Virus record (IMG/VR): IMGVR_UViG_3300022858_000245
Location: 1-20,015 of that record
Direction: 5' to 3' (one strand)
DNA length: 20,015 nucleotides
Origin: a virus
In this document: positions 6,801 to 14,991 of the stretch, piece after piece
Position numbering within the stretch: position 1 is the stretch's first letter
Layout of the letters: the number at the start of each line of letters is the position of its first letter
Program-made: the position numbers and the translations under genes
The notes under the pieces: generated by a model
Database searches by the model: none
The model's input: only the letters and a program-made list of their open reading frames with translations
Told to the model about the DNA's origin: nothing

Positions 6801-7439
6801 ATGAAAATAAATGCACTAATTACAGCTAAGTCGAATAGTACTAGAATTCCATATAAGAATGTAACCTTTGTGGCCGGGAAACAACTATATAAGTGGACAA
6901 CTGATTTCCTAGAAAGGTACTACTTCATGTTTGAAAATATATATTTCTCATCTAATAAACCAGAGATGTTCGGTTTTAGTGGGACGAAAATAAGAGCAAT
7001 CAAAAGACCTGCGATATTATGCAGTGACAGCCTATCACATATGGCAACAGTTAAGCATGCCATATCAAGAATGATACGCGATGGAAGTAATCCAGATTAC
7101 ATAATGTTGTTTCAGCCAACAAATCCGTTTAGGAGTTTTTCTGACATCGTTAGTGCCATAAAGATAGTTAGGGATAATAATAGCGTAGACATGGTATGCT
7201 CGCACTATCACGATGACAATTTAGAGCCTAGCTACATAAGGCATGCACGTAATTCACATCCATCAGATACTGCCGTCAAGATTAAGAGTGGGAACCTTTA
7301 TCTATGGAGGAGGAGATATATATCTGAGGGACATCTTGGATGCTATGTGTCAATCAGGATTCCAAAGTACCGTGGATATAATATAAATGTCCCGTCTGAT
7401 ATTCCAATAGCCGAGGCACTATATAAATACAATTATTAA
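6801..7439 (+). CDS. neuA: NeuA-like CMP-nonulosonic acid cytidylyltransferase
   Basis: This enzyme should activate the nonulosonic acid with CTP to form CMP-sugar. It has the nucleotidyltransferase loop AKSNSTRIPYKN (9-20; family consensus ARxGSxRxPxKN, with Lys for the first Arg), RP (69-70), LFQPTNPFR (103-111), GNLYLWRR (164-171) and a late acidic motif PSDIPIAEAL (198-207) in the metal-binding position. The length (212) is near that of single-domain enzymes. It starts 2 bases after the methyltransferase stop, with a GAGGTAG SD. KdsB is a possible relative, but the nearby neuB and neuC homologues favour NeuA. Confidence 0.87.
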   Translation: MKINALITAKSNSTRIPYKNVTFVAGKQLYKWTTDFLERYYFMFENIYFSSNKPEMFGFSGTKIRAIKRPAILCSDSLSHMATVKHAISRMIRDGSNPDYIMLFQPTNPFRSFSDIVSAIKIVRDNNSVDMVCSHYHDDNLEPSYIRHARNSHPSDTAVKIKSGNLYLWRRRYISEGHLGCYVSIRIPKYRGYNINVPSDIPIAEALYKYNY

Positions 7440-7452
7440 AGGGGGTAGTTGA

Positions 7453-8475
7453 ATGATGTACTCTATGGTAGGGCTTAGTTTAGGGGCAACATTGCTTGAG
7501 TCCTGGGAGATTGGCGAGAGCATAAAAAGGAAAATACATCTAAGGTCGGACGAGAAGGTGTTAATAATGTCAGATGATATATTCAGGCCGAATACTGTAT
7601 TGCATATGGAGGTTTTAGATTATGTTATAAAGACAGTTGGAAGAGATAATGTCATAATAGTAGTGGCATCTGGAATGCACAGGGCTAGCACGCTACAAGA
7701 AATTGAGTCTAAGTTTAGTGCAAAACTAGATGGAATAAGATTATATAGGAACTCACCATTAGTTAGTTTTCCATTTGCTGACTTTTCGGAATATACTAGG
7801 ATTAGCATTGGAACAATAATGCCACACATATTCGTCAAGAGGAGTGGTGGTGGCAAGGTTGTTGTTCCTGGTCTTACATCTGTCGCAGGTGCTATTAATT
7901 TTCATAAACTGACTAGGTCTGAGGCCGTAAGGTATATTAGGAGAATAGAGAGGGGTATAGACTATGTTGTTAGCGGTGTCATAAATAGACTTGGCGAGGT
8001 TGTAAACATAGTAATAAATGATATTCCAGTGCGGTTAAGCGAGGAAAGAATGTCTAAATATAATTTCGGTGTAATACTAGACGAGCCCGCAGATGTTGTA
8101 GTACTCGAACCATTATTTAAAAATGGGGACTTCATGCAAGCGATGAATGTGCTTCGACTGTGTAAATATAATATTGTTAATGATGGTGGAACAATCTGTA
8201 TAAAATGTTCTCCAAAGGATGGAATTGGTGTACACTACATATTTCAGCAGGTTAATGGTATCAAGCCAGCTAAGTTTGACGTTGCATTCTCGGAGTTAAT
8301 AGGTGACAGGAAGCTGGCGGTAATATGCCCAACTATATCTAGGCTACAAATAGATGAGTGCTTTGAGAAACCAATTACTCATTATAAAACACCATTTGAC
8401 TTATACGACAACTGTACCAATCTAAAGGTCTCACACTATTTAGGAGCAGATGTCATGCTTCCCCAAGGAGAGTAA
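7453..8475 (+). CDS. LarA-family nickel-pincer 2-hydroxyacid racemase/epimerase homologue
   Basis: The protein resembles lactate racemase LarA (N-terminal domain DUF2088). The residues known to be important in Lactiplantibacillus plantarum LarA appear in order and at matching distances: D42/R45 (DIFRP, for D72/R75), H76 in GMHR (H108), H125 in MPHI (H174), K135 in GGGK (K184) and H151 in NFHK (H200). The last three have exactly the 10- and 16-residue spacing of LarA, as I recall its numbering. The lysine covalently holds the nickel-pincer nucleotide in LarA. The length is 340, shorter than the usual about 420. A C-terminal NDGGTICIKCSPKDGIG (243-259) also fits. The family racemises or epimerises 2-hydroxyacids. 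It sits between neuA-like and maf-like genes. No LarB, LarC or LarE cofactor gene is visible here, so cofactor would have to come from the host or from elsewhere in the phage. The SD is GGGGG, 8 bases upstream. Confidence 0.78.
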   Translation: MMYSMVGLSLGATLLESWEIGESIKRKIHLRSDEKVLIMSDDIFRPNTVLHMEVLDYVIKTVGRDNVIIVVASGMHRASTLQEIESKFSAKLDGIRLYRNSPLVSFPFADFSEYTRISIGTIMPHIFVKRSGGGKVVVPGLTSVAGAINFHKLTRSEAVRYIRRIERGIDYVVSGVINRLGEVVNIVINDIPVRLSEERMSKYNFGVILDEPADVVVLEPLFKNGDFMQAMNVLRLCKYNIVNDGGTICIKCSPKDGIGVHYIFQQVNGIKPAKFDVAFSELIGDRKLAVICPTISRLQIDECFEKPITHYKTPFDLYDNCTNLKVSHYLGADVMLPQGE

Positions 8476-8478
8476 TAA

Positions 8479-10425
8479 ATGAGCATATATTCCGAGAACA
8501 TAGCGGCACTAGATCGTAATTATCCAGATTTAAGTGAGAGGGTTAAACACCTAAAGGATGACTACAGTGTGAAAATCAGAAATACTGGTCAGGAGGGAAT
8601 GTGCACGTGTATTCTCGGTGATGGTGATAGTGATGGTAGGACGTTGAACTCTACGGAAAATCCACTTGAGGAGGCCAGGAGATATGTGAGAATGGTTGTA
8701 GGTGATGAGGATAAGGCCGGACTAGTGGTTATGAGTGGACTTGGAATGGGGTATTACCTCCAGGCATTATTTGATGGCAAGTTATATCCGGGCTCAGTTG
8801 TCCTGGTGTTCGAACCTGATATACAGCTCTTCAAAAAATTCATAGAGAACAGACATCTACAGCTAACTGTGGACGGTAAGAATATAAATATTTTTGATGC
8901 CGGTTGTGTAAGATTTCTAGTTGGATTACCAGTTGATAAGGTGTACTCCGTTGTCTATGACATACTACAGGACGTTGGCAAAAATTATTTCTCAAGTACT
9001 GAATTCATAGAACACCCAAAACTAATTAGAGTTGCGAAGCAGTACTATAAACCAGTCTTCTCAGAATTGAGCAGGGTGTTTTATGATATTAGGTCTTCTT
9101 TTGGTAATGATCCAGAGGATAGCTGGTTCGGGGTGGACCATCAATTCCAAAACCTTGACATCATACTAAATAATCCTGGGGTTAGTGGGTTAAAGAATAA
9201 ATTTAAGGATGTTCCAGCAGTTATAGCGGCAACTGGGCCTTCACTCGATAAGAATATAGACCTGCTCCATAGTATAAAAGATAAGGCTGTATTCTTTGCG
9301 GCAGATGCATCACTGAATTCATTTCTAAATTATAGTACTCCTATAGTTCCAGATATTGTATGTTCACTTGAGAGGAACCTAACAACCAGGGAGCACTTCG
9401 CTCAGATACCAGACGACAAGAAGGTGCTAATGAGGGACATATGGCTTGCAGCCTGTCCAGTAGTCAAACCGGAGGTCTACGAGGAATGGCACGGTAAACA
9501 TATGATTGTGTTTCGTGATTTTGCGCACTTTAAGTGGCTTGGTCTCGATAAGGGCATATTGAATACTGGGAAGTCTGTAACAAATCTAGCCTTTATGGTT
9601 GCATATTATATGGGGTGCTCACCAATAGTATTAGTTGGGCAGGACTTGGCATTTGCCCCAGATGGTAAGACACACGTGAACGGGGCAACACATGCTAGTG
9701 ATGGGATGAGGAAGTCACAGTTAATGAATCAGCAATGTGAGGTTATGGGTAACGACGGCAAAGCGATAAAGTCTCTGGATACATGGGTCGGCATGAGGAG
9801 AAGATTCGAGAAGGATATAGAGGAGCTGAAAGTTAAGTGTGTCAACGCCACAGAGGGTGGTGCATTAATCAAGGGAACCAAGATAATGAGATTCAAGGAT
9901 GCAATTGAGCAGTTTATGACGAAGGATATCGACGTACAATCAATACTTAGTGATAACTTAACCAGACTATCCGATGAGGACGTACAGAGGGATTTTGACA
10001 TAGTAAATAAGAATGTGAAGGACGGCGTTGACTACTACAAGGTAACTCTTGACAACATAGATATAGCCAAGGATTGTATAGAGGAATATTTTAGTGGGGT
10101 AGTTAAGGATGGTATCAATGATACATATTTAGAGAAAATACTTGAGTACTGTGAGAATCTAAAAATGGAGATATTGAATCATCCAATGTGCTATCATTCT
10201 GCTATGCACGTAATACAGTCTGTGACACTTGGGTGCACAAATACAAACAAGGCAATCGACAGGAGATACGATGGCGCGGAGAAGAGCATGGCAAAGCTAA
10301 TAGTGGTTTTCAAGTTATTCTGTAGTCTTGAGATATTATTTAAAAAAATGAATAGCGGTGTTAGGGGAAACTATGGCAAGTTTATTAGGGAGTTCAGGCC
10401 GGACATGCAGGGTGTGTGGGATTGA
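8479..10425 (+). CDS. maf: Maf/DUF115-type nonulosonic acid glycosyltransferase
   Basis: This 648-residue protein matches the Maf (motility accessory factor) family, which transfers nonulosonic acid from its CMP form to Ser/Thr of flagellin. Seen are an N-terminal VVMSGLGMGYYLQAL (83-97) and VLVFEPD (108-114), then the DUF115/MptE-like core: AATGPSLDKNIDLL (250-263), FFAADASLNSFLN (272-284), PDIVCSLE (291-298), NTGKSVTNLAF (362-372) and GQDLAFAPDGKTH (387-399). The C-terminal third is helical. It starts 3 bases after the larA-like stop, with an AAGGAGAG SD. It is the last of the sugar cluster and directly precedes the packaging genes. A pterin pyrophosphokinase (MptE) function is unlikely given size and context. 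Confidence 0.85.
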   Translation: MSIYSENIAALDRNYPDLSERVKHLKDDYSVKIRNTGQEGMCTCILGDGDSDGRTLNSTENPLEEARRYVRMVVGDEDKAGLVVMSGLGMGYYLQALFDGKLYPGSVVLVFEPDIQLFKKFIENRHLQLTVDGKNINIFDAGCVRFLVGLPVDKVYSVVYDILQDVGKNYFSSTEFIEHPKLIRVAKQYYKPVFSELSRVFYDIRSSFGNDPEDSWFGVDHQFQNLDIILNNPGVSGLKNKFKDVPAVIAATGPSLDKNIDLLHSIKDKAVFFAADASLNSFLNYSTPIVPDIVCSLERNLTTREHFAQIPDDKKVLMRDIWLAACPVVKPEVYEEWHGKHMIVFRDFAHFKWLGLDKGILNTGKSVTNLAFMVAYYMGCSPIVLVGQDLAFAPDGKTHVNGATHASDGMRKSQLMNQQCEVMGNDGKAIKSLDTWVGMRRRFEKDIEELKVKCVNATEGGALIKGTKIMRFKDAIEQFMTKDIDVQSILSDNLTRLSDEDVQRDFDIVNKNVKDGVDYYKVTLDNIDIAKDCIEEYFSGVVKDGINDTYLEKILEYCENLKMEILNHPMCYHSAMHVIQSVTLGCTNTNKAIDRRYDGAEKSMAKLIVVFKLFCSLEILFKKMNSGVRGNYGKFIREFRPDMQGVWD

Positions 10426-10897
10426 ACTGAGCAAGTATAATACGTACACGTCGAGTATGGTGCGTAACGACTGGATATGCAAGGATTGTAAGCGTAGTAC
10501 TATAGAGAAGGCACGTAACGAGAAGAGGGGAAAAGAATTAGACAGGTCTAGTACGGCAGGTGCCAAGGAAATGATAAAGGCCACTGAGAAGCTAAGGGTT
10601 GACAGTATGTATGACCTATTAATTAGCAACATTGGAAACCCCTCAGCCAATTGTAAAATAATATTATACCTCCTCTGCTCCGTGGATATTCTGTCCGACA
10701 ATAAGATGTCTAGAGTTATTGATATTGCAAATGGGGTAATAAAGTCAGCTATGGTGCATACAGATGTTAGAATTAAATTAGCAACAAATTTACGGGCATT
10801 ACTGTCGGACGGCAAGAAGGAGATGCCAAAGAATTTTTCATACGAGGAGTTGGTTGGTGGAGATACAGCTAATATAGAGTTGGAGGTTTTCACATAG
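10373..10897 (+). CDS. Zinc-ribbon protein in the small-terminase position
   Basis: This 174-residue protein has two CxxC pairs, CRVC (12-15) and CKDC (36-39), forming a zinc ribbon, followed by a basic helical stretch and a helical C-terminal half. I chose ATG 10373 with AGGGG upstream; an in-frame GTG at 10358 is possible. It overlaps maf by 53 bases and shares one base with the terL start. Its position before terL suggests a small terminase subunit or other DNA-binding packaging factor, but I see no sequence proof. No HNH histidines are seen, so an HNH nuclease is unlikely. Confidence 0.6.
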   Translation: MASLLGSSGRTCRVCGIELSKYNTYTSSMVRNDWICKDCKRSTIEKARNEKRGKELDRSSTAGAKEMIKATEKLRVDSMYDLLISNIGNPSANCKIILYLLCSVDILSDNKMSRVIDIANGVIKSAMVHTDVRIKLATNLRALLSDGKKEMPKNFSYEELVGGDTANIELEVFT

Positions 10898-12672
10898 TGA
10901 GTACAATTAACTTCGACATATCGAGGCTTGGAGAATATGATTACTATTCTCCGCGGCTACTATGTGTTCAAACTGATGTTGGTCTTGTGAAGTTCGACAT
11001 AGGGAATCGCTTTGTTCAGAAAGAGATTAACAAGGTGTGGAATGTTGCAGAGTCACACAAAAAGCCTGTCAAGTTAATAATATTAAAGGCCAGGAGGCAC
11101 GGGGTTTCTACCTATGTTCAGAGCAGGATGTTTCATAAATGTCATACCATCTCACATAGACACGGAATAACCATAGCTGCCGATGATAAGGGGTGTTCAT
11201 ATATCCATAACATGTCTCATATATTCTATGAGTATCTACCAACGGAATTAAGGCCAGCTGTTAGATTTAAAAGTAAGTCACAGTTATATTTTGACCTACC
11301 ACAGAGATTGGTTAAGTCAGGCAGACATGGTCTGAAGTCCTCAATGAGAACAGTATCATGTACCGATAAGGCAGGACTTGGTACTGGTCAGCACTTCATA
11401 CACTTCTCGGAGTACGCATTTTATAGAGATGCTGATACTGTGAGAACATCTGTGATACCTACCGCATTTAAGACCCCCGGAACATTTATAGTGTTGGAGT
11501 CAACGGCTAATGGAATGACTGGTCAGGGTGAACCGTTTTATCAGGAGTGGTTAAGGGCTGTTAAGGGTACAAGCGCATTTAAGCCACTATTCTATAGTTG
11601 GTTACAGCACGAGGATTATAGAATAGTATTAACAGGTAGTGATGAGGAGGAGATAAGGGATACACTAGACGATGAGGAGAGATACATTGTTGGCTCCAAG
11701 GGTGGTACGCTTGAACAACTAAAGTGGCGTAGAGAACAGATCGGTTTGCTTGGTCAGGGAGCTGGGATAAATACTAAGACAGCATTGGAAAACTTTCACG
11801 AACAATACCCAACGACAGATACGGAGGCATTTATAGTAAGCGGTAAACCTGTTTTTGATAGGGCAGCACTACGAGCGTATAAGGAGCGCGTGAAGAAGCC
11901 AATGTGGATTGGTGATATAGTAGGGTGCATGTTAGAGTCTAACATAGTTGGTAGTCTACAAATTTGGGAGCAACCAATAGATGGTGAGAAGTACGTTGCG
12001 TCAATTGATCCATCATCTGGCGAGCCCGGTGATACGGATTTCGGTGCGATAGAGGTGTTTCGTGTACTGGATAGGAGGGATGGTGGTTTAGTTGCAACTC
12101 AATGTGCTGAGTGGCACGGTAAGATGGATACTGACATAGTGGCACAGTATGCAGTTACTCTTGCCAAGAAGTATAATAACGCCATCATAGCACCAGAGGT
12201 GTGTGGATATGGTCATTCTGTATTGAAGGAAATACAGAAGATGGATTATTGGAATATATTTAAGCGTAGGGTTGTGGATTCGGTAAATCATAAACCAACA
12301 ACAAAGTTGGGGTGGAAGACGGATGCAACCACTAAACCAATGCTAGTCTCCTTTGCTAGACAATGTGTCGAGAATAGAAAAGTTGGAATTAAAAGTTCCA
12401 TGTTAATACATGAGATGACCATCTACGTTAAAGATAATATGGGAAGTGGTACCAGTGCGTATGGTAGGGGCAAGGATGACCTAGTCGATGCGTTTATGAT
12501 TAATATGTTGGTTACGGATATTGAATACGGTGATTCCCATGTAGATAGTGTTGGAGTGCTTGAGAATAAAATAGAGTCAAAGATAACCAAGCTAGCTGAG
12601 AAGAAGGATAAGCTACACTATGATACTTGGGATGGGAGAAAGAAGAATAAAGGACACTGGTTAAATTTATAG
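10897..12672 (+). CDS. terL: Terminase large subunit
   Basis: The packaging motor ATPase and nuclease. The ATPase domain has a Walker A variant KARRHGVST (64-72), Walker B-like FIHFSEYAF (167-175) with catalytic Glu at 172, and a coupling motif LESTANG (200-206). The RNase H-like nuclease domain has ASIDPSSGEPGD (368-379; D371), an acidic residue in APEVCG (E434) and GRGKDDLVDAF (523-533). At 591 residues the length is normal. It starts at GTG 10897, which shares one base with the previous TAG, with GGAGG upstream. Confidence 0.92.
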   Translation: MSTINFDISRLGEYDYYSPRLLCVQTDVGLVKFDIGNRFVQKEINKVWNVAESHKKPVKLIILKARRHGVSTYVQSRMFHKCHTISHRHGITIAADDKGCSYIHNMSHIFYEYLPTELRPAVRFKSKSQLYFDLPQRLVKSGRHGLKSSMRTVSCTDKAGLGTGQHFIHFSEYAFYRDADTVRTSVIPTAFKTPGTFIVLESTANGMTGQGEPFYQEWLRAVKGTSAFKPLFYSWLQHEDYRIVLTGSDEEEIRDTLDDEERYIVGSKGGTLEQLKWRREQIGLLGQGAGINTKTALENFHEQYPTTDTEAFIVSGKPVFDRAALRAYKERVKKPMWIGDIVGCMLESNIVGSLQIWEQPIDGEKYVASIDPSSGEPGDTDFGAIEVFRVLDRRDGGLVATQCAEWHGKMDTDIVAQYAVTLAKKYNNAIIAPEVCGYGHSVLKEIQKMDYWNIFKRRVVDSVNHKPTTKLGWKTDATTKPMLVSFARQCVENRKVGIKSSMLIHEMTIYVKDNMGSGTSAYGRGKDDLVDAFMINMLVTDIEYGDSHVDSVGVLENKIESKITKLAEKKDKLHYDTWDGRKKNKGHWLNL

Positions 12673-12680
12673 GAGGCAGC

Positions 12681-14066
12681 ATGAAGGAAAGGGATATAAG
12701 CTTTGGAGACCCTACATTATCAGAAGAATATGAAGAGGGGGTAAGGTCGTGTGAGATATGTGGCAATGATACATACGCAACCCTACATGAGAGGTGTAGG
12801 TGGAAGGGTAGTAACTACCTAGTTAGTAAGGATAAACACCTATTTCACAAGACTGATGTTATATGTAATAAGTGTGGACTGGTGTATAAAAACCCAATGA
12901 TGAGCGAGGAGTCAACTGACAGATTTAATAAGGTTGATTACCCGAAAATATATCATGGGGGAAATATAGGCGGTATATGTAGGCAGGAAGTTGGTAATAG
13001 CGTACTGGTAGCGGCACCATTCTTCGATTGGATAGAATCAAACAATATAGAAATCCTGGATAAGAAGATACTTGACATTGGATGTGGGATAGGAACAATA
13101 CTAGGTGGACTAAAGGTTATGGGTGGAGATGTCACTGGGATAGATGCTAGTGAGAGAAATAGGGATATAGGGGAAAAGCTATATGGTGTAAAAATAGTAT
13201 CGGCATCACTCTTCGATGATTCAGAAATTACTGGCAACGAGTACGATATTATAACAATTATGAACTCTCTGGAGCACTTCTACTCCCCCAAGGATGTGTT
13301 AAGGAGGGTTCATAAGTTACTAAGGAAAGATGGTAAATTAATAATAGAGGTTCCGTCTATGGAGTACCCATATGCCAGAACTACCCCAGATGGGTTTCTG
13401 TCGTCAGCACATCTGTACACATTCTCAGAGCAAACGATAAGGTTCCTGCTGGCAGTATCTGGATTCGAGGTAGACGGCATTGTTCATGAGGGTCACAATA
13501 AGTGTATGTATATAACAGCACATAAACTTACAACATTCAATGATTATGTAATTACTGACACAATAGACACAGATACAATGCTAAAGAGATACAAGGGAAT
13601 ATTCAACGAGACTGCGCTTCAAGACATTAACGCTAAGAAAATCACCAAGATGATAGTTGAGCATAGCCCTATGAGTGAGGTTAACGATGAGATAGGTAAG
13701 TTTAAATATACATCTAATGTTATTAGGAGTGCAATTGGCTTTGCCATGTTGGAGCGCGGTCTTGCCCCACCAACTATGGTACATGAGATTCTTACCCACT
13801 ATAATCACGATCAGTCGTATACATTTGATTGTAATTATGGGACATTCCTAACCGGAAGAGCCTTAGCTTCATTACTGATGGGTGACACTATGGGTGGTAA
13901 GAAGACACTCCTGGAGGCAATAAAATATTTTCCAAATATATTAACTAGGAATTTCTTCAAGAATCTATGTGTGGAGGGCATAATGTCTGAAAGCACACTG
14001 GAGCGGAGTACGTACTACAGGTGCTATAAGCTATTGAATGATCTAGGGATTAAAAAAAAGTTGTGA
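12681..14066 (+). CDS. Zinc-binding class I SAM methyltransferase with C-terminal helical domain
   Basis: This 461-residue protein has an N-terminal zinc-ribbon (CEIC 24-27, CNKC 62-65), then a methyltransferase domain: ILDIGCGIG (130-138), GIDAS (153-157), IMNSLEHF (193-200), KLLRKDGKLIIEVP (212-225) and HLYTFS (244-249). This domain order is common in methyltransferases of sugar and polysaccharide clusters. From about 290 a helical region of some 170 residues follows that I do not recognise; it may be TPR-like. It lies between terL and portal, an unusual place, with an AGGAGG SD. It may act in the sugar system or modify a virion protein. Confidence 0.82.
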   Translation: MKERDISFGDPTLSEEYEEGVRSCEICGNDTYATLHERCRWKGSNYLVSKDKHLFHKTDVICNKCGLVYKNPMMSEESTDRFNKVDYPKIYHGGNIGGICRQEVGNSVLVAAPFFDWIESNNIEILDKKILDIGCGIGTILGGLKVMGGDVTGIDASERNRDIGEKLYGVKIVSASLFDDSEITGNEYDIITIMNSLEHFYSPKDVLRRVHKLLRKDGKLIIEVPSMEYPYARTTPDGFLSSAHLYTFSEQTIRFLLAVSGFEVDGIVHEGHNKCMYITAHKLTTFNDYVITDTIDTDTMLKRYKGIFNETALQDINAKKITKMIVEHSPMSEVNDEIGKFKYTSNVIRSAIGFAMLERGLAPPTMVHEILTHYNHDQSYTFDCNYGTFLTGRALASLLMGDTMGGKKTLLEAIKYFPNILTRNFFKNLCVEGIMSESTLERSTYYRCYKLLNDLGIKKKL

Positions 14067-14082
14067 AAAACTGGTTATCGAC

Positions 14083-14111
14083 TTGACAAAAACTAATTTA
14101 CAGTGTATAAG
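14083..14111 (+). promoter_or_regulatory. Sigma70-type promoter directly before a start codon
   Basis: A perfect TTGACA (14083-14088), a 17-bp spacer and TATAAG (14106-14111) form a strong promoter in the gap after the methyltransferase gene. The predicted start of transcription, near 14118, is only about two bases before the ATG at 14120. Its transcript would be nearly leaderless for that gene, and the visible SD (AAGGAGAAGG) overlaps the -10 region. It may mainly serve later reading frames, or be a chance match. Confidence 0.5.
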
Positions 14112-14119
14112 GAGAAGGT

Positions 14120-14911
14120 ATGGCTACGAAATTAGCAAAGAAAAGGAAAGTCATTACTAAGGAAGAGCTTCAAAAGGATATCTTTGATGAGGATATTGGG
14201 GTTACGCCTGGGCCAGATAAACCACCCGATGACGATGTAGATGCACATGATGACATTATTGGCTCAGATGAAGACAAACTCTCCAGTCTTAAAGAGGAAG
14301 TGCTGAAGGAATTTGGTAAGGATGGTGTGGAGGAATTTAATCGTAAAATGGAGGGGTCGGATAATGAAAAAAAAGATAGTGTCAGTGCTGAGGAAGGGTG
14401 CAAAGATAGTGGGAAGGGCAATCCTATTTTGCCTGATCGAAGAGATGTCAGACAGGAAAAGGAAGTAGCTAGTGGGGTTTCTGAGTACAAATCTGATATC
14501 AAGTCAACTGAACTAATCGAGTTAAATAGGTGCGCAAATTTTATATTAGGTTGTCTACCGCCTGGAATAAAAAAAGATTTCGAGGTAGCTGCATATGATA
14601 ACAGGATAGAGGATATGGGCATATATATGTTGGGTCTACTGAACCAAGCGTATAAAATGGGAGACTATTATAATCCAGACGTTGAGAAAGAATGGGAAAT
14701 GAAAACAATAGGTTACAGGGGAGACCTTCTCTGCCAGCAATGTGGGAAGGTAATAATAAATCCAAGAAATATAAATCAGGTGTTCTGCAATAATCTGTGT
14801 GCAAGGAACTCCAAAAGATATGCAACGGGGATCATTAAGCCAGTTGAGAGGGAGTTACCTACTGAGGATCAGGAAGATAAAAAATCGTATGAGAAGGAAT
14901 TAATTGGATAA
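14120..14911 (+). CDS. Acidic protein with C-terminal zinc-binding motif
   Basis: This 263-residue protein is not recognised. Residues 1-15 are basic and about 20-125 are rich in Asp, Glu, Ser and Pro and probably disordered. A helical section follows (130-185), and the C-terminal domain has four cysteines, CQQC (205-208) and CNNLC (223-227), suggesting a zinc finger. It lies just before the portal gene and is followed by an intrinsic terminator. A role in head assembly or packaging is possible from position alone. Confidence 0.7.
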   Translation: MATKLAKKRKVITKEELQKDIFDEDIGVTPGPDKPPDDDVDAHDDIIGSDEDKLSSLKEEVLKEFGKDGVEEFNRKMEGSDNEKKDSVSAEEGCKDSGKGNPILPDRRDVRQEKEVASGVSEYKSDIKSTELIELNRCANFILGCLPPGIKKDFEVAAYDNRIEDMGIYMLGLLNQAYKMGDYYNPDVEKEWEMKTIGYRGDLLCQQCGKVIINPRNINQVFCNNLCARNSKRYATGIIKPVERELPTEDQEDKKSYEKELIG

Positions 14912-14918
14912 ATAATGT

Positions 14919-14950
14919 GGGTCTCATTAAAAAATATGAGACCCCTTTTT
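14919..14950 (+). terminator. Intrinsic terminator
   Basis: A perfect 9-bp stem, GGGTCTCAT (14919-14927) with ATGAGACCC (14936-14944), encloses an 8-base loop and is followed by CTTTTT. It lies 8 bases after the stop of the acidic protein gene. It would separate the preceding transcripts from the portal gene unless read-through occurs. Confidence 0.85.
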
Positions 14951-14991
14951 AAGTTAATAGTTAGTATACTCATAATTAATAGGTAAAATAT

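Noticed and set aside
10336-10893. Minus-strand 185-codon frame opposite the zinc-ribbon gene
   Set aside because: The plus-strand gene has an SD, a CxxC zinc motif and stop-start coupling with terL; the antisense frame has none of these.
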